The position numbers and the translations under genes are program-made. Shown here one piece after another: positions 51,623 through 61,205 of a DNA stretch of 64,000 nucleotides (position 1 is its first letter; every line of letters begins with the position of its first letter). The stretch is taken from NCBI GenBank assembly GCA_910587935.1, contig CAJUNP010000001.1, positions 1 to 64,000 of the forward strand, given 5' to 3'. Under the pieces are notes generated by a model, which saw only the letters and a list, made by a program, of their open reading frames with translations, had not been told where the DNA came from and did not search any database. This DNA is from an uncultured Lachnospiraceae bacterium (lineage in GTDB: Bacteria > Bacillota > Clostridia > Lachnospirales > Lachnospiraceae).

Positions 51623-52908
51623 AGGATACGGCAGGACGGCAAATGTACCGGCTGGCGGAGAGGCTGTTTCCGATCTGCCGGAGTATTACGGGAAATGGAG
51701 TCAGAGAAACCCTGTCAATAATACGGGAAGAACTTCCGGAGCTTACGCTTCATGAAGTGCCTTCCGGAACGCCCGTATTTGACTGGAACATACCGAAAGA
51801 GTGGAATATCCGGGACGGATATATTGAAAACGGCGCAGGAGAAAGGATACTGGATTTTAAGAACAACAATTTACATATTATGGGATATTCCGTGCCGGTT
51901 GACCGGTACGTTTCCCGGGAAGAACTGCTGCAGTATGTTTATGTGGAAGAAACGCAGCCGGATGCAATTCCTTATGTAACGTCTTATTATCAGGAGCGGT
52001 ACGGGTTTTGCATGACAAAAAAACAAAGGGATGCGCTTCCGGAAGATACGTATCATATAGCGATTGACAGCAGTCTTCAGGAGGGCAGCCTGACCTACGG
52101 CGAACTGCTGATACAGGGAGAGTGTGAGGATGAAATACTTGTATCCACCTATATCTGTCATCCTTCCATGGCTAATAACGAGCTTTCGGGTCCGGTGGTA
52201 GCCGCATGGCTTGCAAAATGGGTTATGAATCAGAAAGAGCGGCATTATTCATGGCGCTTTCTGTATCTTCCCGAAACGATCGGTTCCATTACGTATTTAA
52301 GCATCCATCTGGAAGAATTGAAGAAAAAGGTGAAAGCCGGATTTCTGCTTACCTGTGTGGGAGACAACCGCACCTATTCCTATATCGCCACCCGCAAGGG
52401 AGACACGCTGTCGGACCGTGCTGCGGTAAATGTGTTAAAGAGCCTTTATCCGGAATTTAATCAGTATAGTTTTCTGCACAGAGGTTCGGACGAGCGGCAG
52501 TATGACGCGCCCGGAGTAGATCTTCCGGTATGCGTTATCTGCAGGAGTAAATTCGGAGAATATCCGGAATATCATACGTCGCTTGATAATATGTCCCTGA
52601 TCAGTCCTGAAGGACTGGAAGGGGCATACCGTTGTATGGTGCGTATAGGCAGGCTGCTGCATTATTATGGTTATTACCGGGTAAATTGTTTATGTGAGCC
52701 GCAGTTAGGGAAACGGGGACTGTATCCCACCGTCAGTAAAAAAGGTTCCTATGACGATGTTTTGGTGATGCGGGATTTTCTGGCTTATGCGGACGGAAAA
52801 ACAGATTTAATAGAAATCAGCAATATCATTCACGCGTCCGTAGAGGAACTGATCCCTGTTATTGATACGCTGCGTGAATATGGATTAATATCCTTTGAAC
52901 GAGGATAA
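51619..52908 (+). CDS. DUF4910 aminopeptidase-like protein with C-terminal winged helix
   Basis: A 429-residue protein of the DUF4910/DUF2172 group (M28 zinc-peptidase-like core). The ATG at 51619 overlaps the upstream stop; GAGGTG lies upstream. Features: LFPICRSITGNGVRETL near the N-terminus, STYICHPSMANNELSGP with the first metal-binding His and Asn/Glu, LPETIGSITYL, GSDERQYDAPGVDLPV and EYPEYHTSLDNM. It ends in a winged-helix-like segment (DLIEISNIIHASVEELIPVIDTLREYGLI). The family occurs widely in polysaccharide loci, often beside AAC(3)-like genes. No confirmed reaction is known; it may trim, hydrolyse or transfer an aminoacyl/peptidyl group on a sugar. Confidence 0.85.
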   Translation: MKDTAGRQMYRLAERLFPICRSITGNGVRETLSIIREELPELTLHEVPSGTPVFDWNIPKEWNIRDGYIENGAGERILDFKNNNLHIMGYSVPVDRYVSREELLQYVYVEETQPDAIPYVTSYYQERYGFCMTKKQRDALPEDTYHIAIDSSLQEGSLTYGELLIQGECEDEILVSTYICHPSMANNELSGPVVAAWLAKWVMNQKERHYSWRFLYLPETIGSITYLSIHLEELKKKVKAGFLLTCVGDNRTYSYIATRKGDTLSDRAAVNVLKSLYPEFNQYSFLHRGSDERQYDAPGVDLPVCVICRSKFGEYPEYHTSLDNMSLISPEGLEGAYRCMVRIGRLLHYYGYYRVNCLCEPQLGKRGLYPTVSKKGSYDDVLVMRDFLAYADGKTDLIEISNIIHASVEELIPVIDTLREYGLISFERG

Positions 52909-52926
52909 AGATTTGCGGAGGCGTAT

Positions 52927-54003
52927 ATGAAGTTAAGCATTATTGTTCCCGTATATAATATGGCGGCGGACGGAAAACTGGAATATTGTATCCGGTCGCT
53001 TTTAAATCAGACCGTCGAGGATTATGAGATTCTTGCTGTGGATGACGCTTCTGCGGATAATTCTTTGGAAATCTTGCGCAGATTGGAGCGTGAAAATCCC
53101 GGTAAGCTGAAAGTTCTGGCGTCCGGAGTCAATCTCCGCCAGGGCGGAGCAAAAAATATCGGAATCCGTGCGGCGGCGGGTGAATGGATCGGCATTGTGG
53201 ACAGCGACGACTGGGTGTCTCCGCGAATGTACGAAAAGCTTTTGCATAAAGCGGAAGAAACGGGTGCGGATGTAGTGGGCTGCGATTATTCTCTGGTTTA
53301 TGACAGAGGAATGGAAATCGGAACCGTTATACGGAACAATCATGAAAACCAGACGGGAATTTTGACGGATGAAAAATACCGGAGACTTTTGCTGGACTCC
53401 GGAAGTATGGTAATCAAGATTTACAGAAGAGAGATGATAGTGAAAAATCAGCTCTGGTATCCGGAGCATATGTTTTATGAGGATAACTGCATGTCTCCCC
53501 TGTGGCTTTTGCATTGCAGACATTTTGAAAGGGTGCCGGAACCTCTTTATTACTATTATCAGCATGAGACATCAACGGTTCATACCATATCCCCTGCCCG
53601 CTGCCATGATCGAATGTGGGCCATGGAGCTTCTGATACAGAAAGCGAAAGCGTACGGGTTTTATGAAAAATTCCTGCCGGAATTTGAATACCGTTTTACG
53701 GAACTTTATTTTATTACAACACTGTTTAGCTGTATGCAGGGAAGCATAAAAGGGAAATATAAACTGGCAGGGGAACTGAAACGCGGGATTCTGCACACCT
53801 TTCCTGCTTTCCGGGAAAATGCCTATTACAGGGAAAGAATGGGAAGAGAAGAAAAAAAGCTGATAGACCTGTTACTGAGATCAAAACCGGTGTTTTTTGT
53901 GTATTATTATAGTCTGAACGGATACCGGAAAATACGAAAAACATTAAAAAATAAACTGAAACCAGCGGATAAGCGGGAAAGGCAGACAAAAGAGCATGGA
54001 TAA
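52927..54003 (+). CDS. Family 2 glycosyltransferase
   Basis: A 358-residue GT2 with LSIIVPVYNMAADGKLEYCI, AVDDASADNS, RQGGAKNIGIRAAAGEW and VDSDDWVSP (metal site). The C-terminal region has no membrane helix. It follows the DUF4910 gene by 18 bases with GGAGG upstream, so it is in the same operon as the amino-acid cassette, and it overlaps the next GT2 gene by eight bases. A role in adding the modified sugar to the repeat unit is plausible. Confidence 0.86.
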   Translation: MKLSIIVPVYNMAADGKLEYCIRSLLNQTVEDYEILAVDDASADNSLEILRRLERENPGKLKVLASGVNLRQGGAKNIGIRAAAGEWIGIVDSDDWVSPRMYEKLLHKAEETGADVVGCDYSLVYDRGMEIGTVIRNNHENQTGILTDEKYRRLLLDSGSMVIKIYRREMIVKNQLWYPEHMFYEDNCMSPLWLLHCRHFERVPEPLYYYYQHETSTVHTISPARCHDRMWAMELLIQKAKAYGFYEKFLPEFEYRFTELYFITTLFSCMQGSIKGKYKLAGELKRGILHTFPAFRENAYYRERMGREEKKLIDLLLRSKPVFFVYYYSLNGYRKIRKTLKNKLKPADKRERQTKEHG

Positions 54004-54937
54004 AATTGCAGTTTTAATTCCCTGTTATAATGAAGAACAGACAATCGGTAAAGTGATTGAAGAGACAAAACGGGTTCTTCCGGAAGCCGTTATTTATGTT
54101 TATGATAACAACAGCACGGACCGGACCGCACAGGCAGCCGGGCAGGCAGGCGCTGTTGTGCGCAGGGAGCCGCTTCAGGGAAAAGGCAGTGTAATCCGGA
54201 GAATGTTTCGGGAAACAGAGGCTTTGTGTTATGTAATGGTGGATGGGGACAACACGTATTCCATGGAGAAAGCTCCCGAAATGGTACGTCTGGTGCTGGA
54301 AGGACAGGCTGATATGGTGATCGGCGACCGTCTTTCATCCACATATTTTACGGAAAATAAGAGAAAATTCCATAATTTTGGTAATACTCTTGTAAGAGGA
54401 AGTATTAATTGCCTGTTTCAAAGCAGAATTAAGGACGTGATGACAGGATTTCGATGCTTCAGCTACGAGTTTGTAAAGACCTTTCCCGTTCTGTCCAAAG
54501 GATTCGAAATCGAAACGGAAATGACCATTCATGCGGTATTCAATCATCTGGTGGTAGAAAATGTGGTAATCGAATACAGAGACCGGGAGGAAGGCAGCGT
54601 ATCCAAACTGAATACGGTGTCAGACGGAATCCGGGTGCTCGGTATGATCTTTCGTATGCTGCGCAATTACAGGCCCCTTTTGTTTTTTTCTCTGATCGGA
54701 GCAGTTTTGTTTTTGGGGGCGGCGCTTTTTATGATTCCGGTGCTGGCCGAATACTTTGCCACCGGTCTGGTGCTGAAATTTCCTACTTTGATTGTCTGCG
54801 GATTTATGGTTTTGGCCGCGATTCAGTCCCTGTTTACGGGATTGCTGCTTTCCGTTATGCTCAACAAGAATAAAAGCGATTTTGAAATGCGCCTGACGGA
54901 AGCCAGTTACAGGAAAAGGAAAAAGGCTGATTTGTAA
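53996..54937 (+). CDS. Polyprenyl-phosphate glycosyltransferase (DPM1-like GT2)
   Basis: A 313-residue enzyme with LIPCYNEEQTIGKVIEET, YVYDNNSTDRTA, the metal site MVDGDNTY and KDVMTGFRCFS, typical of the dolichol-phosphate-mannose-synthase-like family. Two C-terminal membrane helices (about 228-290) are present. It differs from the three GtrB-like enzymes in lacking the RNFGKE motif, so it may use another sugar. A promoter follows for the ligase-like gene, making this the end of an operon. Confidence 0.83.
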   Translation: MDKIAVLIPCYNEEQTIGKVIEETKRVLPEAVIYVYDNNSTDRTAQAAGQAGAVVRREPLQGKGSVIRRMFRETEALCYVMVDGDNTYSMEKAPEMVRLVLEGQADMVIGDRLSSTYFTENKRKFHNFGNTLVRGSINCLFQSRIKDVMTGFRCFSYEFVKTFPVLSKGFEIETEMTIHAVFNHLVVENVVIEYRDREEGSVSKLNTVSDGIRVLGMIFRMLRNYRPLLFFSLIGAVLFLGAALFMIPVLAEYFATGLVLKFPTLIVCGFMVLAAIQSLFTGLLLSVMLNKNKSDFEMRLTEASYRKRKKADL

Positions 54938-54960
54938 TCCGGCTTATATTATGCTATAAT
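54932..54960 (+). promoter_or_regulatory. Promoter of the ligase/Pgl operon
   Basis: TTGTAA (54932-54937, overlapping the preceding stop), a 17-base spacer and a perfect TATAAT (54955-54960). The ATG at 54995 has GGAG just upstream. This probably drives the ligase-like gene and the Pgl-like genes after it. Confidence 0.55.
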
Positions 54961-54994
54961 AAAACGATTTACCATTAAATGGATGGAGATTTAC

Positions 54995-57520
54995 ATGAAA
55001 AACATTCTGCAGGGACGATTTGGAATTATTCAAAAATGTATATTGGCGGCGGCGCTGTTAGCCATGACGGTGATCTGGCCCTTAGGGGCGTTTCCTGTCA
55101 CACAGATTTCAGAAGGGGCGGAGACGGAAGGCACATGGATTTCGGGACCCGGTAATGAGACAGATGTCGTCCGTCAGGAATTTGTTCCTAATTATGAACA
55201 ACTGCGGGCAATTTCCGTATATGCGGCAAATAATCAGGATTCGGTGGATACCATGCAGGTGGTGCTGCGTGTTTACGACTATACGGGAACATGCCTGGGC
55301 GAAAGCCTGATACAGCTGGAAGATTATTCCCTGCCGGGCTATATATCCGTGCCTGTCAATTTGAAGCTGACTCCCGGAATACTGCATTATTATACGATTG
55401 GAGGCCGGGACGGAGATCTGTTTGTGGCGTATTGTGTGGAAGCGGAGAAGACGGCGGAAAACGGCATTTTATTTTATAAAGATGTGCCGGCGGAAGGGAC
55501 AAGCGTTGTTACAAAATATGAATATGTAAGGCCTATGGGACTTAAAAGAATTCTTCTGTGCGACGGTCTGATAGCCGGGGCAGCCGGTTTGCTGATCGCT
55601 GCCATAGGCGGAATCCGGATCATATTGTTTAAAAAAACGAAAAAAGAACAGGCGGAACGCATATGGCGTTGTCTGGAACTGACTGTAAAAATCATATGGA
55701 CCATAATTCTGGCGGCAGGTGTTGGGGGAGCCTTTGCGGGGATTGTGATCCGGCGTCTGTTTACGGACGATGTTCTGAATATAGCCGTTTTATTTTTGGG
55801 TACGCTGTTTGCAGCGGCCTGGATCCTATATAACATGTGGATGTGCAAGTCCGAAGCGGGTACTCTGCAGAAGGGAGAAAGGAATCTGGCCGAATCGGCC
55901 GTTCATATGATCCGGGCGCTTCTGTTTGCGGCAACTCTTTGCATGAGCTGCATGTATATCAATGGCTATACCAACTTTGAAAAGGGACTGTTTTTTAGAA
56001 GGCTTCTGGTATTTTTTGCCTTGTTTATCATTTCCCTGGGACAGAAAAAACAGATTTTTAATTTGCCGAATCTGTTGTGGTCCGTGGCGGCTTTCTTTGG
56101 CGGAAGACATTATATTTCTCTTCACAGCGATCACATTGAGCATATCCGTACGGCAACCGACAGCGCCTGGGTAATGTGGGTCATGGGACTGATTGTGATC
56201 CGTATACTGTACTGCCTGGCGGCGGGACAGTGGAAACGTTTGAAAAACATCAGCCTGCCGTATTTCTTTCTGACGCTGCTTTTTTGGATCGGGTGTATCG
56301 TGTTCCGAAACGGGAGGCAGTGGACCTGGGTATTGTGCACAGCGTTTTCCGTCTGGATTCTGCTGTTTATTATGGCGGACTGCCGGGAGCGTATTCTGGA
56401 AGCAGTCTGCGACGGTATCCTGTTAGCGTTTACCGGGACCGTGATATTCTGCCTTTACAGACGGCCCTATCAGTATTTTATGCTGACCCGGTATGCGGGT
56501 ATTTTCTTTACGGCAACCACAACGGCGACTTATTATCTGGTTCCGGCGGCGGCGGCCTTGACGAAAACTTTAATTGGCCGCAGGGAAAACGATATGAAAA
56601 AGATTGTTAATGCCTGGGCGGCTTATGGAGTTACGGCTTCCTTTATGCTTTTTACCGCATCAAGAACGGGAATTGTTTCGCTGGCGGTTATGACGTTGTT
56701 TGCAATTGTTATGCCCTGGATGAATGAGAGAAAGGGATTTATTATAAGACAGTTAAAAACGGCGGGTATTCTGGTGGTAAGTCTGGTTATGGCGTTTATA
56801 ATGACGTTTAGCGCCGTCAGGATGATTCCGGCAATTGCCGGGAACCCCTTCTATTTCTGGTATGAGGGGCCCAACGCATATATTACGCCGGATACTCCGT
56901 GGAAGGGCGGAGAGGGATTGTCGGAGACCTTCATTGATGTGCAGCGGTTATTGGAAGTACTGTTCGGGAGAGTTTTTTTTACCGATGAAGAATCGGCAGG
57001 ACAGACGGAGGCAGATGTCGGATGTGTGCCGGGTGTTTTGCTTGCCTCTGCCGAAGACGGTATACCGGCGGATTCGGGGACTGTAACCGGTCAGTATGCG
57101 AACGGGCGTCTGGAGATTTTCAGAGCGTATTATGAACAGCTGAACATGACCGGACATGAGTCGATGTCGGCTTTGGATGCAAACGGCGAGCCGCTGATGC
57201 ACGCTCACAATTCTTATCTGCAGGCGGCTTTTGATTTCGGAATACCCATAGGCGTTTTGTTTGTGGTTTTATGTCTGTTTTTATTTATAAAGTCGGTGGT
57301 AAGAGCATACAGGTATGGGCAGAACAGCATCTATGAATTTCTTCCATTATTTGTTATAATTGGTTTTGGCGTGGCAAGTTTGTTTGAGTGGGTGTATCAT
57401 CCGGCCAATCCGTTAGGATTTCTGTTTTTGGCGATGTTTGCGCCTCTAATGATAAAGAGTAAGGTAGAATCTGGGGAAACCGGAGAAAGTATAAATGAAA
57501 AAGATAACCAGTTTACTTAA
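54995..57520 (+). CDS. O-antigen ligase/polymerase-like protein with external N-terminal domain
   Basis: An 841-residue membrane protein from ATG 54995. A first helix is followed by about 170 external residues that look like a beta-sandwich (repeated Tyr/Val strands such as MQVVLRVYDYTG). About 12 helices follow. The late external loop contains AHNSYLQAAFDFGIP, the conserved His-Asn-Ser-x-Leu motif of Wzy_C/WaaL ligases. It may ligate or polymerise the glycan outside. The extra N-terminal domain and length (family often 400-550) are unusual. It overlaps the next gene by 26 bases. Confidence 0.75.
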   Translation: MKNILQGRFGIIQKCILAAALLAMTVIWPLGAFPVTQISEGAETEGTWISGPGNETDVVRQEFVPNYEQLRAISVYAANNQDSVDTMQVVLRVYDYTGTCLGESLIQLEDYSLPGYISVPVNLKLTPGILHYYTIGGRDGDLFVAYCVEAEKTAENGILFYKDVPAEGTSVVTKYEYVRPMGLKRILLCDGLIAGAAGLLIAAIGGIRIILFKKTKKEQAERIWRCLELTVKIIWTIILAAGVGGAFAGIVIRRLFTDDVLNIAVLFLGTLFAAAWILYNMWMCKSEAGTLQKGERNLAESAVHMIRALLFAATLCMSCMYINGYTNFEKGLFFRRLLVFFALFIISLGQKKQIFNLPNLLWSVAAFFGGRHYISLHSDHIEHIRTATDSAWVMWVMGLIVIRILYCLAAGQWKRLKNISLPYFFLTLLFWIGCIVFRNGRQWTWVLCTAFSVWILLFIMADCRERILEAVCDGILLAFTGTVIFCLYRRPYQYFMLTRYAGIFFTATTTATYYLVPAAAALTKTLIGRRENDMKKIVNAWAAYGVTASFMLFTASRTGIVSLAVMTLFAIVMPWMNERKGFIIRQLKTAGILVVSLVMAFIMTFSAVRMIPAIAGNPFYFWYEGPNAYITPDTPWKGGEGLSETFIDVQRLLEVLFGRVFFTDEESAGQTEADVGCVPGVLLASAEDGIPADSGTVTGQYANGRLEIFRAYYEQLNMTGHESMSALDANGEPLMHAHNSYLQAAFDFGIPIGVLFVVLCLFLFIKSVVRAYRYGQNSIYEFLPLFVIIGFGVASLFEWVYHPANPLGFLFLAMFAPLMIKSKVESGETGESINEKDNQFT

Positions 57521-59387
57521 TTCCAAAATATTTACCAGACGTTTATTCCTGATAGCCTATGATATGATGGCGGTAGCCGCATCTTCCGTACTGTCCCTGT
57601 TATTCAGGTACAGTATGGTCTTTGGGGAGATTGATCCAAAGTATCTGGATTCTGTCAAAAACTTTATGTGGATCGGAATTCTCATTACGGTCCTTGTTTT
57701 TTACGCGTTTCGTTTATACCACAGCCTGTGGGCTTTTGCAGGCGTAAACGAGATGCAGAATGTAGTGACGGCATGTACGGTAAGCGCGGCTGTTCAGGGA
57801 ATTGGCCTTTATATTATGGGATATCCGGTTCCGCGGAGTTACTATTTCATGTATGCTTTAATCAATATTGCCTTTACCTTAGTCAGTCGTTTTTTTTACC
57901 GGTTTGCACGGGGCATTAAGCATAAAAGGCAAAACCGTAAAAACGGTACCAGCGTCATGATTGTCGGAGCGGGCGAGGCCGCTAATATCATTATCAAAGA
58001 GATTGTCAGCAGCAGTTACAGTCATATGGTAATCAAATGTATTGTTGACGACGACCGTAACAAGTGGGGAAGATATATTCAGGGAATCAAAGTTATGGGC
58101 GGCAGGGATAAGATTGTGGAATACGCCGCTTTTTACGGAATCGATGAGATTTTTATCGCGATCCCTTCGGCTCCCCGCAAGACCATAAAGGAATTGACGG
58201 AAATCTGCCAGGAGACAAATTGCAAGCTTCGTACTCTGCCGGGAATGTACCAGCTGGTGAACGGGGAAGTAAACGTCAGCAAACTCCGTAATATAGACGT
58301 GGAAGATTTGCTCGGAAGGGAACCGATTAAAGTTGATATCGATTCTATTTTGGGGTATGTGCAGAATAAGGTAGTTATGGTTACCGGCGGCGGCGGATCC
58401 ATCGGCAGTGAATTGTGCCGCCAGATCGCTTCTCACAGACCCAGGCAGCTGCTGATTATAGATATTTATGAGAATAATGCTTACGACATTCAGCAGGAGC
58501 TGAAAGTGAAATATCCGGAACTGGATCTGGTGGTGTTAATTGCTTCCGTGCGGAATACCAACCGGATGAACGATATATTTGAAGTGTACCGCCCGGATAT
58601 TGTCTATCATGCGGCGGCCCACAAACATGTGCCTCTTATGGAGGACAGTCCCAATGAAGCCATTAAGAATAATGTACTGGGAACCTGGAAGACGGCACTG
58701 GCGTCGGCCCATTACGGCGTCGGGAAGTTTGTGCTGATTTCAACGGACAAAGCCGTGAACCCGACAAATATTATGGGGGCTTCCAAGCGGATCTGCGAGA
58801 TGATTGTCCAGGCGTTTAATAATCATTATGACACGGAGTTTGTAGCGGTAAGGTTCGGCAATGTACTGGGAAGCAACGGAAGCGTGATTCCTTTGTTCAG
58901 GAAGCAGATTCTTGCAGGCGGTCCCGTGACCGTAACGCACCCCGATATTATCCGTTATTTTATGACCATTCCGGAGGCTGTTTCATTAGTATTGCAGGCG
59001 GGGGCCTATGCGAAAGGCGGAGAAATTTTTATTCTGGATATGGGAGAACCCGTCAAAATACTGGATCTGGCAAAGAATCTGATCCGTTTGTCCGGCTATA
59101 AGGTAGACGAGGACATTCGGATTGAATTTACCGGACTCAGACCCGGAGAGAAGTTATATGAAGAGCTTCTGATGGATGAGGAGGGCCTGAAGGATACGGA
59201 TAATAAGCTGATTCATGTGGGAAAGCAGATTGAATTTGACGAAACTTTATTTTTTAAGCAGTTAAATACTTTAAAAGAGGCGGCGCAGAGGGAAAGTTCG
59301 GATATTAAATTTCTGATAAAGGAGATCGTGCCAACGTATCATCCTGTGGAATTAAAGACAAGCCAGAGCGGCAGGGGGCATCAATAA
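57495..59387 (+). CDS. Membrane-bound UDP-sugar 4,6-dehydratase (PglF/WbpM/CapD-like)
   Basis: A 630-residue protein with four N-terminal membrane helices (to about residue 140), a first nucleotide-binding domain (MIVGAGEAANIIIK at about 154-167) and a second Rossmann domain starting VVMVTGGGGSIGSELC at about 293-308. STDKAVNPTNIMGASKR shows the Met-for-Tyr variant of the YxxxK motif, as is normal in PglF/WbpM. It converts UDP-GlcNAc to the 4-keto-6-deoxy sugar used by the adjacent PglE-like and PglD-like enzymes. It is distinct from the soluble inverting PseB at 31540. Confidence 0.9.
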   Translation: MKKITSLLNSKIFTRRLFLIAYDMMAVAASSVLSLLFRYSMVFGEIDPKYLDSVKNFMWIGILITVLVFYAFRLYHSLWAFAGVNEMQNVVTACTVSAAVQGIGLYIMGYPVPRSYYFMYALINIAFTLVSRFFYRFARGIKHKRQNRKNGTSVMIVGAGEAANIIIKEIVSSSYSHMVIKCIVDDDRNKWGRYIQGIKVMGGRDKIVEYAAFYGIDEIFIAIPSAPRKTIKELTEICQETNCKLRTLPGMYQLVNGEVNVSKLRNIDVEDLLGREPIKVDIDSILGYVQNKVVMVTGGGGSIGSELCRQIASHRPRQLLIIDIYENNAYDIQQELKVKYPELDLVVLIASVRNTNRMNDIFEVYRPDIVYHAAAHKHVPLMEDSPNEAIKNNVLGTWKTALASAHYGVGKFVLISTDKAVNPTNIMGASKRICEMIVQAFNNHYDTEFVAVRFGNVLGSNGSVIPLFRKQILAGGPVTVTHPDIIRYFMTIPEAVSLVLQAGAYAKGGEIFILDMGEPVKILDLAKNLIRLSGYKVDEDIRIEFTGLRPGEKLYEELLMDEEGLKDTDNKLIHVGKQIEFDETLFFKQLNTLKEAAQRESSDIKFLIKEIVPTYHPVELKTSQSGRGHQ

Positions 59388-60520
59388 TGAAAGAGAAACG
59401 AATTTATTTAGCCTCTCCGACCATGCACGGAGAAGAGCAGGAATTTATCAAAGAAGCCTTTGACACCAATTGGGTGGCGCCTTTAGGCCCCAATGTGGAT
59501 TGCTTTGAAAAGGAACTGGCCGCATATGTGGGAATTCCCCACGCGGCGGCATTAAGCGCCGGAACGGCGGCGATCCACCTGGCCGTTAAATTGCTGGATA
59601 TAAAAGAAGGGGATATAGTTTTTTGCCCGTCTCTTACCTTTTCGGCTACCTGTAATCCGATTGTTTACGAAAAAGCGGTTCCGGTGTTTATCGATTCGGA
59701 ACCGGATACATGGAATATGTCGCCGGAGGCTTTGCGGAGAGCCTTTGAGAAATATGAAAGACCCAAAGCGGTAATTTGCGTACACCTGTACGGGACTCCG
59801 GCGAAATTGGATGAGATTACGGCAATCTGCAGAGAACGCCGGGTTCCCTTAATTGAGGATGCGGCCGAGTCGCTGGGGGCTTCTTATCGGGGAAAATATA
59901 CGGGCACGTTCGGAGAATACGGAATTTTTTCGTTTAACGGGAATAAAATTATTACGACTTCCGGCGGCGGTATGCTGGTGTCCGAAAAGGAAGACGGTAT
60001 TGTGAAAGCAAGATTTCTTGCCACACAGGCCAGAGATCCGGCAAGACATTACCAACATTCACAAATCGGATATAATTACCGAATGTCCAACGTTATCGCG
60101 GGAATCGGCAGAGGGCAGCTGCAGCACTTGAAGGAACATATAGCTTTGAAAAAAGCGATTTATGAAACGTATGCGGAAGCCTTTGCGGATATACCGGCCA
60201 TTCGGATGAATCCCTTAAATCCTGACGGAGAAGCCAATTACTGGCTGTCCTGCATGACCATAGACCCCCAGGCAAAAACCACGCCCGATCAGGTGATGGA
60301 TGCGTTAGCGGAACATAATATTGAAAGCCGGCCGATCTGGAAGCCGATGCATTTACAGCCGGTATTTGCGGAGTGTGATTTTTTCAGCCACCGTGGCAGC
60401 AGCAGCGAAAGCGTCAGTGAAGATATTTTCCGCAGGGGCGTATGCCTGCCCAGCGATATTAAAAACACACGGGAAGATACGGAAAAAATCATTCGTATTG
60501 TAAGAAGCCTGTTTGTATAA
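59387..60520 (+). CDS. DegT-family aminotransferase (PglE-like)
   Basis: A 377-residue PLP enzyme with LSAGTAAIHLAVKLL, EDAAESLGASYRGKYTG and the PLP lysine in FSFNGNKIITTSGGGML, all typical of PglE/LegC/WlaRG-type UDP-4-aminosugar transaminases. It overlaps the dehydratase by one base (TAATG). It would form the 4-amino sugar acetylated by the PglD-like enzyme. Third DegT-family gene in the window, with pseC and wecE. Confidence 0.9.
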   Translation: MKEKRIYLASPTMHGEEQEFIKEAFDTNWVAPLGPNVDCFEKELAAYVGIPHAAALSAGTAAIHLAVKLLDIKEGDIVFCPSLTFSATCNPIVYEKAVPVFIDSEPDTWNMSPEALRRAFEKYERPKAVICVHLYGTPAKLDEITAICRERRVPLIEDAAESLGASYRGKYTGTFGEYGIFSFNGNKIITTSGGGMLVSEKEDGIVKARFLATQARDPARHYQHSQIGYNYRMSNVIAGIGRGQLQHLKEHIALKKAIYETYAEAFADIPAIRMNPLNPDGEANYWLSCMTIDPQAKTTPDQVMDALAEHNIESRPIWKPMHLQPVFAECDFFSHRGSSSESVSEDIFRRGVCLPSDIKNTREDTEKIIRIVRSLFV

Positions 60521-60551
60521 TATAAACCTTTAGAAATGGAAAGAAGATTGG

Positions 60552-61205
60552 ATGAAAAGCCAGGGAATTTATGAGAAAACCGGAAAGCGTTTATTGGACT
60601 TTGGCTGCGCGCTGGCAGCGCTGGTGTGTTTAAGTCCGGTTCTTCTGACAGTGGCCTGCCTGGTCAGAATCCGGCTTGGCGGTCCCGTAATTTTTAAGCA
60701 GCCCCGTCCCGGAAAAGATGAAAAAATTTTTTATCTGTACAAATTCCGTACCATGACGGATCAAAAGGACGAACAGGGGAATCTGCTTCCGGATTCTCTC
60801 CGTATGACGCCCTTTGGTCATAAGCTTCGGGCGTTGTCTCTGGACGAACTGCCGGAATTGATTAACATTTTAAAGGGAGATATGTCTATCGTAGGCCCCC
60901 GTCCTCTTTTGACAAAATATCTGCCTTATTATTCGGACGAGGAACGGTTAAGACATTCCGTGAGGCCGGGACTTACGGGACTGGCGCAGATTCATGGCAG
61001 AAACAGTGTGGAACAATGGGAAAAACGGTTTTCGTATGATTTGGAATATGTGAGGAATATTACTTTTATCGGCGACTGCAGAATCATTTTAAAAACGGCA
61101 GGGAATGTTTTTTCTTCCGACGGGGTCGTTGATCCCGGCTATTTTGATGATTTTGACATATATAGAAAAAAGCAATGGGAAAGCGGTAAAAATGGAAAGA
61201 AATAA
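60552..61205 (+). CDS. Small initiating phosphoglycosyl transferase (PglC-like)
   Basis: A 217-residue mono-topic sugar transferase: one re-entrant N-terminal helix (LLDFGCALAALVCLSPVLLT), FKQPRPGKDEKIF, KFRTM, the catalytic Asp-Glu in LDELPEL, IVGPRPLL and RPGLTGLAQIHGRN. PglC transfers di-N-acetylbacillosamine-1-phosphate to undecaprenyl phosphate; the gene order with PglF-, PglE- and PglD-like genes supports that substrate. Overlaps the next gene by 14 bases. Confidence 0.92.
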   Translation: MKSQGIYEKTGKRLLDFGCALAALVCLSPVLLTVACLVRIRLGGPVIFKQPRPGKDEKIFYLYKFRTMTDQKDEQGNLLPDSLRMTPFGHKLRALSLDELPELINILKGDMSIVGPRPLLTKYLPYYSDEERLRHSVRPGLTGLAQIHGRNSVEQWEKRFSYDLEYVRNITFIGDCRIILKTAGNVFSSDGVVDPGYFDDFDIYRKKQWESGKNGKK

